Assembly: GCA_036652055.1 (NCBI GenBank)
Contig: JAVVWP010000009.1
Span: forward strand, 1-58,714
Origin: Fimenecus sp036652055
GTDB lineage: Bacteria > Bacillota > Clostridia > Oscillospirales > Acutalibacteraceae
Length of the DNA: 58,714 nucleotides
Direction: 5' to 3'
Part shown: positions 50,950 through 58,574 of the stretch, in pieces
Numbering within the stretch: position 1 is the first letter of the stretch
Layout: every line of letters starts with the position of its first letter
Made by a program: the position numbers and the translations under genes
The notes under the pieces: model-generated
Database searches by the model: none
What the model was told of the DNA's origin: nothing
The model's input: only the letters and a program-made list of their open reading frames with translations

Positions 50950-52098
50950 ATGAAGCGACGAACATCTAAGAAAAATCAGTATCCAAATGAGCTTTTAATT
51001 GCAATTCCTTTAATTGCAATTGCTGTTTTTTGCTCATTAAAATATTTCAGCTCACCTATTACAAAACTTTCTGCTCTTAGCTTGGAAATCGTGCATCCTG
51101 CTGCTGCAATGCAATCTTTTATGAATTCGAACGAAAATGCAGTGGCAGTTCCATCAAAAAAGCCTGCCCCACCTGAAAAAGTGTCTGAAACAGAGAATAA
51201 AGATGATGCTATTTTAGAAACTGGTGCTAATAAATCGCTTACCAAAACGCCATCTGATATTATTAATATGAAAAAAGACGCAGAATCGCAGATGGCACAG
51301 CTTGCACATTCGGGAGTTATTGTCGAAAAAAAATATGATGTAGCGTCAAGCAACGCAAGCTTTAAAAATGTAAATATCCGAAATACTACTTCAAGTCAAA
51401 GCGTGAACATCGAAGAATTGTTAAATAAAAAAGCAAGCTTAGTTATTGAAGATAAGACAAAGCCGACCGTTTTAATTTTTCACACGCATACAACCGAAAG
51501 CTTTGAAATGGCCGACCTTGGTTGGTATTCGGATAATTATGTAACACGAAGCGATAAACCCGATAGAAATGTGGTTAGAGTTGGCGATGCTATTTGCGAG
51601 GAGCTTAAAAAAGCTGGCATAAATGCTATTCACGACACGACAATATATGATGGGACTTACACTGGTGCTTATGACCGTTCAAGGGCAGGAATTTTGAAAA
51701 TTCTTAATGAAAATCCATCAATAAAAATTGTTATTGATGTTCATAGAGATGGAATTAAGCAAAATGACGGTACAAGAATAAAGCCGACAACTACCGTTTT
51801 TAATAAAAAAGCCGCACAGGTTATGATAATTGCAGGCTGTCAAGGTGGTCTTGTTAAGCAGTTTCCAACTTGGGAAGAAAATCTGACTTTTGGACTTCAT
51901 CTTCAAGAAAAAGTCGAATCTCTTTATAGCGGAACTATGCGTCCGATTTTGTTCTGCGAGCGAAAATATAATATGGATGTAACCCCCTGCTCTCTGCTTT
52001 TAGAGTTCGGAAGTGATTCGAATACCTTAGAAGAAGTAGAATATTCAGGTCACCTTATTGGAATTTCACTATCAAAATTGATTGAAGATTATGTTTAA
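50950..52098 (+). CDS. spoIIP: Stage II sporulation protein P (peptidoglycan hydrolase)
   Basis: A 382-residue SpoIIP, an amidase/endopeptidase that works with SpoIID and SpoIIM to thin septal peptidoglycan and drive engulfment. It has a transmembrane anchor (about 16-33), a low-complexity linker (about 60-120), and a catalytic domain with LIFHTHTTES (175-184, zinc ligands), IVIDVHRDG (260-268) and a C-terminal LLLEFGSDSNTLEE block. The GGTGAG site precedes ATG 50950. Confidence 0.95.
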   Translation: MKRRTSKKNQYPNELLIAIPLIAIAVFCSLKYFSSPITKLSALSLEIVHPAAAMQSFMNSNENAVAVPSKKPAPPEKVSETENKDDAILETGANKSLTKTPSDIINMKKDAESQMAQLAHSGVIVEKKYDVASSNASFKNVNIRNTTSSQSVNIEELLNKKASLVIEDKTKPTVLIFHTHTTESFEMADLGWYSDNYVTRSDKPDRNVVRVGDAICEELKKAGINAIHDTTIYDGTYTGAYDRSRAGILKILNENPSIKIVIDVHRDGIKQNDGTRIKPTTTVFNKKAAQVMIIAGCQGGLVKQFPTWEENLTFGLHLQEKVESLYSGTMRPILFCERKYNMDVTPCSLLLEFGSDSNTLEEVEYSGHLIGISLSKLIEDYV

Positions 52099-52144
52099 TT
52101 TTTAAAAGTCACAAGCTTTCTTATTATTATAAAAAGGTGTTAAA

Positions 52145-52330
52145 ATGAAAATTAAAAACAAGGTGTTTAAGTATTATTTAATTTTTTTAATTGTCTTTCT
52201 TTGCGCATTTGCTTTGGGCTTTGGTACTATTTCTGCTCAAAACAACACAAAAAAATCAACTAAAGGCATAAGTCAAACAATTATTACAGACGAAAATGTT
52301 TTAAAATATTGGCATTATTTTAAAATCTAA
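52145..52330 (+). CDS. Small single-pass membrane protein
   Basis: Not recognised. It has 61 residues with a basic N terminus, one helix (about 9-30) and a short polar outer tail. It has a usable AAAGGTG site and lies 46 bases after spoIIP with no terminator between, so it may be the last gene of a sporulation transcript. It ends just before the promoter of the next gene. Confidence 0.6.
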   Translation: MKIKNKVFKYYLIFLIVFLCAFALGFGTISAQNNTKKSTKGISQTIITDENVLKYWHYFKI

Positions 52331-52336
52331 TGTGTG

Positions 52337-52382
52337 TTGATTATTACCCCTTTGTGATGTATAATTATATCATTATACATCA
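52337..52382 (+). promoter_or_regulatory. Promoter of the yhaM-like gene with an 11-bp palindrome over the -10 box
   Basis: Plus strand: -35 TTGATT (52337-52342), 17-base spacer, -10 TATAAT (52360-52365). TGATGTATAAT (52355-52365) and ATTATACATCA (52372-52382) form perfect 11-bp inverted arms that cover the -10 box and the start site. This is a strong candidate operator for an unknown repressor. Confidence 0.75.
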
Positions 52383-52397
52383 TAGAGGAGTTTTTAT

Positions 52398-53369
52398 ATG
52401 AATTTTACTGAAATAAACGGCAAAGGCGCTGTTGAGGCATATGCAATTATTAAACAAGTTGAAAAAAAGGTTACCGCTAAAGGTGCTAACTATCTTGATA
52501 TGATTTTGTCTGATAAAGATGGTGACATAACAGCAAAGCTTTGGGACTATAATGAGGCAGTTCAAGGAGTTTTTCAGTCTGAATCACTTGTTAAGGTTAG
52601 AGGGACTGTTTCACAATATAATGGAAGTGAACAGCTTAGAATTGAAAAAATTCGCCCCGTTATTGAAAGTGACGATGTTAAAATCGAGGATTTTATTCAG
52701 AGTGCAGCGTATTCGAGCGAATATATGTATTCTCAAATTGAAAAGATTGCTAATTCTTTTAAAGATGAAGATATAAAAAAGGTCGTTATTACACTTTTAC
52801 ATAACAACAAAGAGGACCTTTTGCGTTGGCCTGCTGCATTTAAACTTCATCACGCTATTCGTGGCGGTCTTTTAATGCACACTCTCTCAATCGTCAAGCT
52901 TTGTGAAGGTGTTTGCAAGGTTTATCCTTTTGTTGACAAGGATTTGCTTTTTGCCGGTGCTATTTTACATGATATTGCTAAAACCACTGAATATGATGTT
53001 GGAAACGCCGGAATTGCAAGCGGATATACAACCGAAGGGAATTTAATCGGTCACCTTGTCAGAGGTGCTATGATGATTGATGAATGTTCAAAAAAATTAG
53101 GTATACCTTCTGATAAGGCTATGCTTTTAGAACATATGGTGATTTCGCATCACGGAGAACCTGATTTTGGTGCGGCTGTACGACCAATGTTTTTAGAGGC
53201 CGAACTGCTTTCAGAACTTGACCTTATGGATGCACGAGTTTATCAGATTGTCGAGGCTTTAAATCCACTTGACGAAGGTGCTTTTTCAAACAGACTTTGG
53301 GCGCTTGACAACAGAAAAATTTATAATCACGCACGAATTGACCTAAATCAAAAGGTGAATTTAGAATAA
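52398..53369 (+). CDS. 3'-5' exoribonuclease YhaM-like (OB-fold plus HD domain)
   Basis: A 323-residue protein with an N-terminal OB-fold (about 1-95; YLDMILSDKDGDITAKLWD) and an HD-type phosphohydrolase domain with HHAIRGGLLMHTLSIVKL (151-168) and HD at 191-192 in ILHDIAKT. This architecture and length match Bacillus YhaM, an exoribonuclease active on RNA and single-stranded DNA. The ribosome site is AGAGGAG. It has its own promoter with a palindrome over the -10 box. The gene symbol is left open because YhaM/CBF1 family members differ in activity. Confidence 0.9.
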   Translation: MNFTEINGKGAVEAYAIIKQVEKKVTAKGANYLDMILSDKDGDITAKLWDYNEAVQGVFQSESLVKVRGTVSQYNGSEQLRIEKIRPVIESDDVKIEDFIQSAAYSSEYMYSQIEKIANSFKDEDIKKVVITLLHNNKEDLLRWPAAFKLHHAIRGGLLMHTLSIVKLCEGVCKVYPFVDKDLLFAGAILHDIAKTTEYDVGNAGIASGYTTEGNLIGHLVRGAMMIDECSKKLGIPSDKAMLLEHMVISHHGEPDFGAAVRPMFLEAELLSELDLMDARVYQIVEALNPLDEGAFSNRLWALDNRKIYNHARIDLNQKVNLE

Positions 53370-53405
53370 AATTTTTAATTAATTATATTAACAGGAGGAA
53401 TTAAA

Positions 53406-54431
53406 ATGCGAAATCACGAGATTACTTCAGTCCAAAGACTTCTTAAGGTTGATGGAAGTCTTAAAGAACCCGGCTATTCAAAACAGCTTTTAGGTATTTA
53501 CGACAGAAATGACATTAAGGCAAGCAAGCTCAAAATTAAAGAGTGGGATTATTATCTTGTTCTCTCTAATGATTTTGCATTTGCTTTCACTATTTGTGAT
53601 GGTGGCTATTTTGGGCTTCAATCAGTGTCTATGCTTGAATTTGGTAATACTCCCAGTGAATGCACTAAAACTGTCCTCATGCCCCTGCCAATGGGCAAAT
53701 TAAAGATGCCATCAACTTCGGTGAGTGGAAATTCATTCTATAAAGACAAAAAACTCACAATGGAGTTTATTAAATCAGGAAATATTAGGCGACTTATTTG
53801 TCAATTTAAAAACTTCTCTGACGGTAAAACTCTTAACTGCGACATAACTCTTAGTGAGCCACCTATGGATACTATGGTTATTGCAACTCCTTTTAAAGAA
53901 AACCCTCAAGCTTTTTATTATAATCAAAAAATAAACTGTATGCGAGCCAGCGGAAGCGTTAGTATCGGTGACAAGACTTTTAATTTTAATCCTGAAACTG
54001 ATTTTGGCACTCTTGATTGGGGCAGAGGCGTTTGGACTTATGACAATACTTGGAACTGGGGTTCAGGCAATGGGATTGTTAATGGTAAACCTTTTGGATT
54101 TAACATTGGTTATGGATTTGGTGACACCTCTGCTGCAAGTGAAAATATGATTTTTTATGACGGTGTTGCTCACAAATTTGATGATGTTACATTTAATATT
54201 CCAAAAACAAGCTATGAGGACCCTTGGGTTATAACTTCAAGCGACGGAAGATTTGAAATGAACTTTATTCCAATAATCGACCGCTGTGCAAACATAGATG
54301 TTAAGGTTATTAAAACCATTCAGCACCAAGTCTTTGGCAAAATGAGTGGAAAAGCAATTTTAGACGATGGCACTGCTTTGGAAATTAAAGATTTGGTTTG
54401 CTTCTGCGAAAGAGTACATAATAGGTATTAA
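53406..54431 (+). CDS. DUF2804 family protein
   Basis: A 341-residue member of DUF2804, a widespread beta-rich family with no settled function. The sequence is rich in Trp/Gly/Asp, including DFGTLDWGRGVWTYDNTWNW (about 198-217), and resembles lipocalin/AttH-like folds. There is no signal peptide. The ribosome site is a strong ACAGGAGGA. It follows the YhaM-like gene by 36 bases and may share its promoter. The intergenic repeat copy begins about 40 bases after its stop. Confidence 0.85.
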   Translation: MRNHEITSVQRLLKVDGSLKEPGYSKQLLGIYDRNDIKASKLKIKEWDYYLVLSNDFAFAFTICDGGYFGLQSVSMLEFGNTPSECTKTVLMPLPMGKLKMPSTSVSGNSFYKDKKLTMEFIKSGNIRRLICQFKNFSDGKTLNCDITLSEPPMDTMVIATPFKENPQAFYYNQKINCMRASGSVSIGDKTFNFNPETDFGTLDWGRGVWTYDNTWNWGSGNGIVNGKPFGFNIGYGFGDTSAASENMIFYDGVAHKFDDVTFNIPKTSYEDPWVITSSDGRFEMNFIPIIDRCANIDVKVIKTIQHQVFGKMSGKAILDDGTALEIKDLVCFCERVHNRY

Positions 54432-54469
54432 GTGAATTTGTGCTGTGATTTTAGATTTTTAATTCCTAT

Positions 54470-54720
54470 CCTCTTTGTCGACTGCGGTCAGAAGCTTGCC
54501 TTTTGAGGAAACAGAAAAGAGGAGGAACGGTCAAGACCGTTCCCTACACTGAATTGGCTTGTATCTGTTTTGTTCCCTCCCTCAGGCATTTGCGAATGCT
54601 TCGCTTTTTCTCCGAAAACGGGAACCCTTTTGTCACTCCGTGACATTTCCCCTATTAGGGGAATAACTCCAGAGGAAGCGAAGAGTTTCTCCAGAGGGGG
54701 CGTAGAGTTGTCTTGATACA
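54470..54720. repeat. Composite intergenic repeat, left copy beside the ABC cassette
   Basis: About 250 bases of packed inverted repeats, including GGAACGGTC-AA-GACCGTTCC (54524-54543), GCATT-TGCG-AATGC (54586-54599), GTCAC/GTGAC and CCCCTA/TAGGGG stems. Bases 54574-54679 are repeated at 58609-58714 in the same orientation with only two differences. The open frame on the minus strand is a by-product, since the same peptide appears in the other copy. Confidence 0.85.
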
Positions 54721-54769
54721 ATTTTTTACAAATGAAAAACCTTGTGACAATGTGTCACAAAGTTGGTGG

Positions 54770-54798
54770 TTGACAAAATATAATGATGGTACTATAAT
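54770..54798 (+). promoter_or_regulatory. Consensus promoter of a small RNA
   Basis: TTGACA (54770-54775), 17-base spacer, TATAAT (54793-54798): an exact match to the sigma-A consensus in an otherwise gene-free stretch. It points at a transcript ending at the hairpin at 54848-54885. Confidence 0.88.
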
Positions 54799-54804
54799 AA
54801 TGAT

Positions 54805-54885
54805 GCAAGGAGTTACCGTATAGACGGTTAGCCCCTACAAATTAGCTAAAATAACCGACTTGTGGAGCAGGGCGGTTATTTTTTT
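54805..54885 (+). ncRNA. Small RNA, resembles the antitoxin of a type I toxin-antitoxin pair
   Basis: About 80 bases from the consensus promoter to a stem AAAATAACCG/CGGTTATTTT (54848-54857 and 54873-54882) with a T-run. It contains a small stem ACCGTATAGACGGT and no ORF worth noting. The layout (AAGGAG, ACGGTTAGCCCC, then AACCG...GCAGGGCGGTTATT) looks like the antisense RNA that overlaps the 3' end of holin-like (TxpA-type) toxin genes in Firmicutes. No toxin ORF is present on the opposite strand, where a second hairpin follows instead. The promoter and terminator are clear. The antitoxin identity is from memory and tentative. Confidence 0.55.
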
Positions 54886-54925
54886 AGTCCCATTCCCTTT
54901 TGGGGAATGGGACTATTTTTATTTT
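54886..54925. terminator. Strong hairpin terminator
   Basis: Twelve-bp stem AGTCCCATTCCC (54886-54897) with GGGAATGGGACT (54903-54914) and T-runs on the plus side. It follows the small RNA and faces the end of the ABC cassette, which it may also terminate. Confidence 0.85.
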
Positions 54926-54955
54926 TGTTAGATAATATCGCCATTTGTTTGTCCT

Positions 54956-55462
54956 TTATGCGTTCTCCATTGATTCTTCACTGAAAAATGTCTTATCATT
55001 ATTTTCAGCCGCTTTTGTCCATTCATTGTAATCGTTTAGCAAAGACATTGCTAATTCACGGTTTTCCTCATATATTTTTTTAGAAATATCATCATAATCT
55101 CTTGCTAAATTACCGTCTTTGTCAATATAGAAATCATATTCACCCAGTGTAATTCCAATGTCTGGCTCACCATTCAGCTTGGGCCAAACAAGTAAAAAGC
55201 ACTTATTTTCACTGTCATTTATAGAAAGATTGCCTTCAAAACTTAAATATTTTTTACTTGACACAGAAAAAACTTTTTTATCCTTCATATGACAATGCAA
55301 ACCACTGTCTATAGTATCTATTGTTATTTTTTCATAATTCCCGAAAACCATATAATGGTGAATACCCCATACACAGTTTAATATTAAAAAAGCAATCAGT
55401 ACAACCAACACGGCTGCTGTAATTTTTTTGTGGCTTTTTATCCACGGTTTAACTTTACTCAT
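54956..55462 (-). CDS. Membrane-anchored protein of the ABC cassette, unknown
   Basis: Not recognised. It has 168 residues with a basic N terminus (MSKVKPWIKSHKK), one helix (about 14-34) and an outer domain of about 130 residues rich in Asp/Glu, including GITLGEYDFYIDKDGNL. It overlaps the ABC ATPase gene by four bases, so it is the third member of a tight operon. It may be an accessory or immunity-type protein of the transporter, which is inference from position. No conserved cysteines or catalytic motif. Confidence 0.7.
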   Translation of the reverse strand: MSKVKPWIKSHKKITAAVLVVLIAFLILNCVWGIHHYMVFGNYEKITIDTIDSGLHCHMKDKKVFSVSSKKYLSFEGNLSINDSENKCFLLVWPKLNGEPDIGITLGEYDFYIDKDGNLARDYDDISKKIYEENRELAMSLLNDYNEWTKAAENNDKTFFSEESMENA

Positions 55463-56067
55463 AAGCTTATTACCCTTCTTCCCGAATTTCTAATTTGTTC
55501 GTCATGCGTTACTACCACTATGGTTTTGCCTGTTTTGTTAAGCTTATCTAACAGCGACATTACCAGTTCTGCATTTTCGCGGTCTAATGAGCCTGTGGGT
55601 TCGTCTGCCAAAATAACATCGCATTTTTTAACCAACAGCCTTGCTAAGGCTATTCGCTGTTGCTCTCCGCCCGATAGCTTATATACGGCTGTATTTTCTT
55701 TATCTTTAAGCCCTACAAAATCAAGTGCCTCTTCTATTGAAACATCTGTTCTGCACTCTTTTTTTACAAGCTCAAGATTTTTTCTGACCGTTTTATTATC
55801 AACCAGTGCAAAATTTTGAAAAAGGAAACCGACCTTTGTTTTTAAATATTCACGATTTGCCTTTCTGTTTGTTATATCTGTTCCGTCAACTGTAATTGTG
55901 CCACTTTGAAAATCCTCAATAGAACCGATAATATTAAGCAGTGTGGTCTTGCCACAGCCGCTTTTGCCCGATATTATTACAAACTCGCCGTCCTGAATGT
56001 CAGTTGAAAAATTGTCAAACAGCTTTTTATCGTCAAAGCTTTTGCACAGATTTTTTATTTCAATCAT
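55459..56067 (-). CDS. ABC transporter ATPase, lactococcin-972/bacteriocin export type
   Basis: A 202-residue single-domain ATPase with Walker A GKSGCGKT (34-41), Q-loop, signature LSGGEQQRIALARLL, Walker B VILADEPTGSLD and the H-loop VVVTHDEQIRN. The short length and sequence fit the LolD/MacB-like group used with FtsX-like and DUF1430 permeases. The permease gene overlaps it by four bases upstream and the 168-residue gene by four bases downstream. The substrate is not known. Confidence 0.92.
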   Translation of the reverse strand: MIEIKNLCKSFDDKKLFDNFSTDIQDGEFVIISGKSGCGKTTLLNIIGSIEDFQSGTITVDGTDITNRKANREYLKTKVGFLFQNFALVDNKTVRKNLELVKKECRTDVSIEEALDFVGLKDKENTAVYKLSGGEQQRIALARLLVKKCDVILADEPTGSLDRENAELVMSLLDKLNKTGKTIVVVTHDEQIRNSGRRVISL

Positions 56068-58094
56068 AATGCACCACCCTTTAATATTTTGGTAATTTGA
56101 GTTTTTTCTATTTTAATTATAAATGCCAATGCAACAAGAATATCAACTACAGCGGTTAACGAGCCACCGAGCAGCAGATATGCAACGCCGGAAAACTTTA
56201 AAGAATAATTTATTATAACTGCCGCAATTAAGCCGACAGTCGAAATAATTATTGTACTTAAAATCAGCTTTTTTTGCCGTTCAAACAAAGTATAGCCCAT
56301 AATTTTTTTCAAAGCCAGCTCTTTGGCGTTTATAATATATTCAAGCTTAACAACATAATAAATAAGTACTATTTCAAGTAAAATAAGCAAAGCGCTTATA
56401 AAGCAGCTGCCGTAAAGTGTTTTTTGAAGTAGATTACGAGAATGCATATAATTATCCATAGCGCTGCGAGCCCTCGATCGAATTTCAATTTTGCCGTTAA
56501 ATAATTCGTCATTGCAATCGGCGCAAAGCTTTTGAAGCTCATCATTTGTTATATTATACAGCATATATGCAGTTGAAGCCCTTCCGACTTTCAGGGGGGA
56601 GTCCTCAAGCGATTCATCAAAATTGACATATGCTACAATTGGATTTTCGCTGTAACCGCTCAGCCCATAATTCTCATATGCAAAACTCAATAATTTTGTA
56701 TTGTTCTTATAATATACTGTTTCATATTCAAAATTGTAATTGCCGTCATTGTTATCGTAAATAAAATTGATATGGCTCTTAATTTCTGCAATATCTTTTT
56801 CTTCAATTCCGTCTTTAAAGTATTTTTGCGGAACAAGCAAGATTATTTTATTCTCAGGTAAAGCGTCTGCTTTTACATCCTTAATATTTTTAAAAAGATA
56901 ATCCCCCGCATTTTGGTTATAAACGAGAAAATCCCTGCCGTATATTTTTTCGCCTAAGCCTATAGCCATCTTTGTGGCGTTATTGCTTTTAAACATTTTT
57001 TTGTGAAGCAGCTCATTAAAACGGTCTTCTTTCTCAGAATTATTTTGTCCGTTGTTATCGGGTTGTTCGTTTTTATCGCGGAACCAAATGCCAACAAAGC
57101 TATAATTTTTTGTTTCGAAAAATTCTTTTTGCGAATAAAAATCAGCTGCCTGTTTTATTGCCGCGCTGCTTACCGAAATAATTAAAACAGTTAGTACTGT
57201 TGTTAGGGCTTTAATAAAATAGCTTGTGCCGAGCAAGGCTTTGGAATTTACCTGCCCTGCAAATACATTTTTAATTTTTATAAAGAACACCGATGAAAAA
57301 ACACCGATGTCTGCAATCAGCAAGCACATAATTGAAATTAAAATTACATCGCCATAAAAACCGAATATTTCAAAATAATCAAAGGCTGCCATTGCCGCTA
57401 AATATGATACTGCTATACCTAAAATATCAGCCGATATGTTTTTAACAAATATACCGCCTGCCTTTTCGCCCATTGAAATGCTTACCGCCGTTTCTTTTTT
57501 GTTAACCTGAACCTCATATACGGTAAGCAAAACAAAGACGGCAATTATAATTGCCCATAATGAAAGCAATGGGTAAAAATTATTAAATTCATTTTCAGTT
57601 GCCTTTTTTATGGGATTTCCGCCGTAAGAGTCGGCAAGACTTACATTAAAGGCGTTTATATTTTCATTACTGCCTATTAAATAATAAGTGTTTTTACTTT
57701 TATCGGATTTTTTGATTTCACTTATAGGATGAAAATTAACCTCACGACTTTCTAAAATTGTTGAATAATACCCTTGCTTTATATAATCTTGTTTTGCAAT
57801 GCTATCTTTTATTGACTCATCTGAATAATATATGTCAACAACTCCGTCAAAATCAGTTTTCATATAGCTATCAACATAAAAGAACTTCACATTGTTTTTT
57901 TCGGCAGTGTTTAACATGTCCTCATTCATTTTGTCTTGCGACTGATTTTCAGGCAGAGCATATGACGATGTTGGATATGGATATGCGTAGGTAAAGCTGT
58001 TGATATGGTCCTGAAACAGCATTTCTGTTAAACCGAACATACACATAACTAAAATGGACAGTATTATTAGCTTAATAAATTTAATTTTTTTCAT
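56064..58094 (-). CDS. Large ABC permease, DUF1430 (bacteriocin-associated) type
   Basis: A 676-residue membrane protein with an N-terminal helix (about 7-26), an outer domain of roughly 140 residues, three to four helices (about 180-320), a second outer domain, and three C-terminal helices (about 550-670). The motif pair KKETAVSISMGEKAG and KELALKKIMGYTLFERQKK, one after each half, is the mark of the DUF1430/bacteriocin-associated 7TM family, distantly FtsX-like. In-frame starts also exist at 58118 (GTG) and 58106 (ATG) with no clear ribosome site. 58094 gives the cleanest signal anchor (MKKIKFIKL). The partner ATPase overlaps its end. It may export, or protect from, a peptide. Confidence 0.8.
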   Translation of the reverse strand: MKKIKFIKLIILSILVMCMFGLTEMLFQDHINSFTYAYPYPTSSYALPENQSQDKMNEDMLNTAEKNNVKFFYVDSYMKTDFDGVVDIYYSDESIKDSIAKQDYIKQGYYSTILESREVNFHPISEIKKSDKSKNTYYLIGSNENINAFNVSLADSYGGNPIKKATENEFNNFYPLLSLWAIIIAVFVLLTVYEVQVNKKETAVSISMGEKAGGIFVKNISADILGIAVSYLAAMAAFDYFEIFGFYGDVILISIMCLLIADIGVFSSVFFIKIKNVFAGQVNSKALLGTSYFIKALTTVLTVLIISVSSAAIKQAADFYSQKEFFETKNYSFVGIWFRDKNEQPDNNGQNNSEKEDRFNELLHKKMFKSNNATKMAIGLGEKIYGRDFLVYNQNAGDYLFKNIKDVKADALPENKIILLVPQKYFKDGIEEKDIAEIKSHINFIYDNNDGNYNFEYETVYYKNNTKLLSFAYENYGLSGYSENPIVAYVNFDESLEDSPLKVGRASTAYMLYNITNDELQKLCADCNDELFNGKIEIRSRARSAMDNYMHSRNLLQKTLYGSCFISALLILLEIVLIYYVVKLEYIINAKELALKKIMGYTLFERQKKLILSTIIISTVGLIAAVIINYSLKFSGVAYLLLGGSLTAVVDILVALAFIIKIEKTQITKILKGGAL

Positions 58095-58244
58095 TGTTAA
58101 TCTCATTTCTCTCGGCACTACCTAATATTATGGACATTAACAAAGTTATCAATATTACTTTAGATAATTTTTTAAATTTTAATTTATGAAATACAAACCG
58201 CCGTTATCATAAATATAAAATTCAAGAATTTGAATGGTGTTTAT

Positions 58245-58282
58245 AAAAACACAAAAAAACGGTCGGAAATAAAACCCGACCG
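58245..58282 (-). terminator. Rho-independent terminator of the mini transcript
   Basis: Seven-bp GC-rich stem CGGTCGG (58260-58266) with CCGACCG (58276-58282), followed on the minus strand by T7 and more T. It ends a short transcript starting near 58337. Confidence 0.8.
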
Positions 58283-58286
58283 GCTG

Positions 58287-58337
58287 TTACTCAAATATAT
58301 CTCCGGCCGCAACACCAAACATAAACATATAGTCCAT
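58287..58337 (-). CDS. Putative 16-residue peptide gene or small RNA
   Basis: Between a good promoter and a good terminator lies one short frame, ATG 58337 to TAA 58287, encoding a hydrophobic 16-residue peptide (MDYMFMFGVAAGDIFE). The -10 box is so close that the expected start of transcription falls on or next to the ATG, so the message would be nearly leaderless and no ribosome site is visible. It could equally be a small RNA of about 90 bases. It is on the same strand as, and directly upstream of, the DUF1430/ABC cassette, so a signalling or bacteriocin-like peptide is conceivable but unproven. Confidence 0.35.
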   Translation of the reverse strand: MDYMFMFGVAAGDIFE

Positions 58338-58343
58338 ATTCTT

Positions 58344-58372
58344 ATGTTAGCATAGATAGGACGTAATTGCAA
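58344..58372 (-). promoter_or_regulatory. Promoter of the mini transcript
   Basis: On the minus strand: -35 TTGCAA (58367-58372), 17-base spacer, extended -10 TGCTAACAT (hexamer at 58344-58349). Confidence 0.6.
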
Positions 58373-58574
58373 TGATAATTTGTAAAATTTGACAATTTAA
58401 ATTTTCGTTTAGTTTACTAAAACTCACCTAAAAAACTTTTTATCTTTCTAACCAAATTCAATAACGCAAGCTGTTAACATAATATAGTCGATTAACTTTA
58501 AAAATGCCATAGTATTTGCGAGAATATTATTCGTGATGCGAGTAGGACAACGCAGTATAACGGAAAATAGAACG

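Noticed and set aside
54488..54721. 77-residue minus-strand frame shared with 58448-58681 (both contain RSDKRVPVFGEKAKHSQ)
   Set aside because: The shared peptide lies inside the composite repeat and is only its translation. The two frames have different flanks and no ribosome site.
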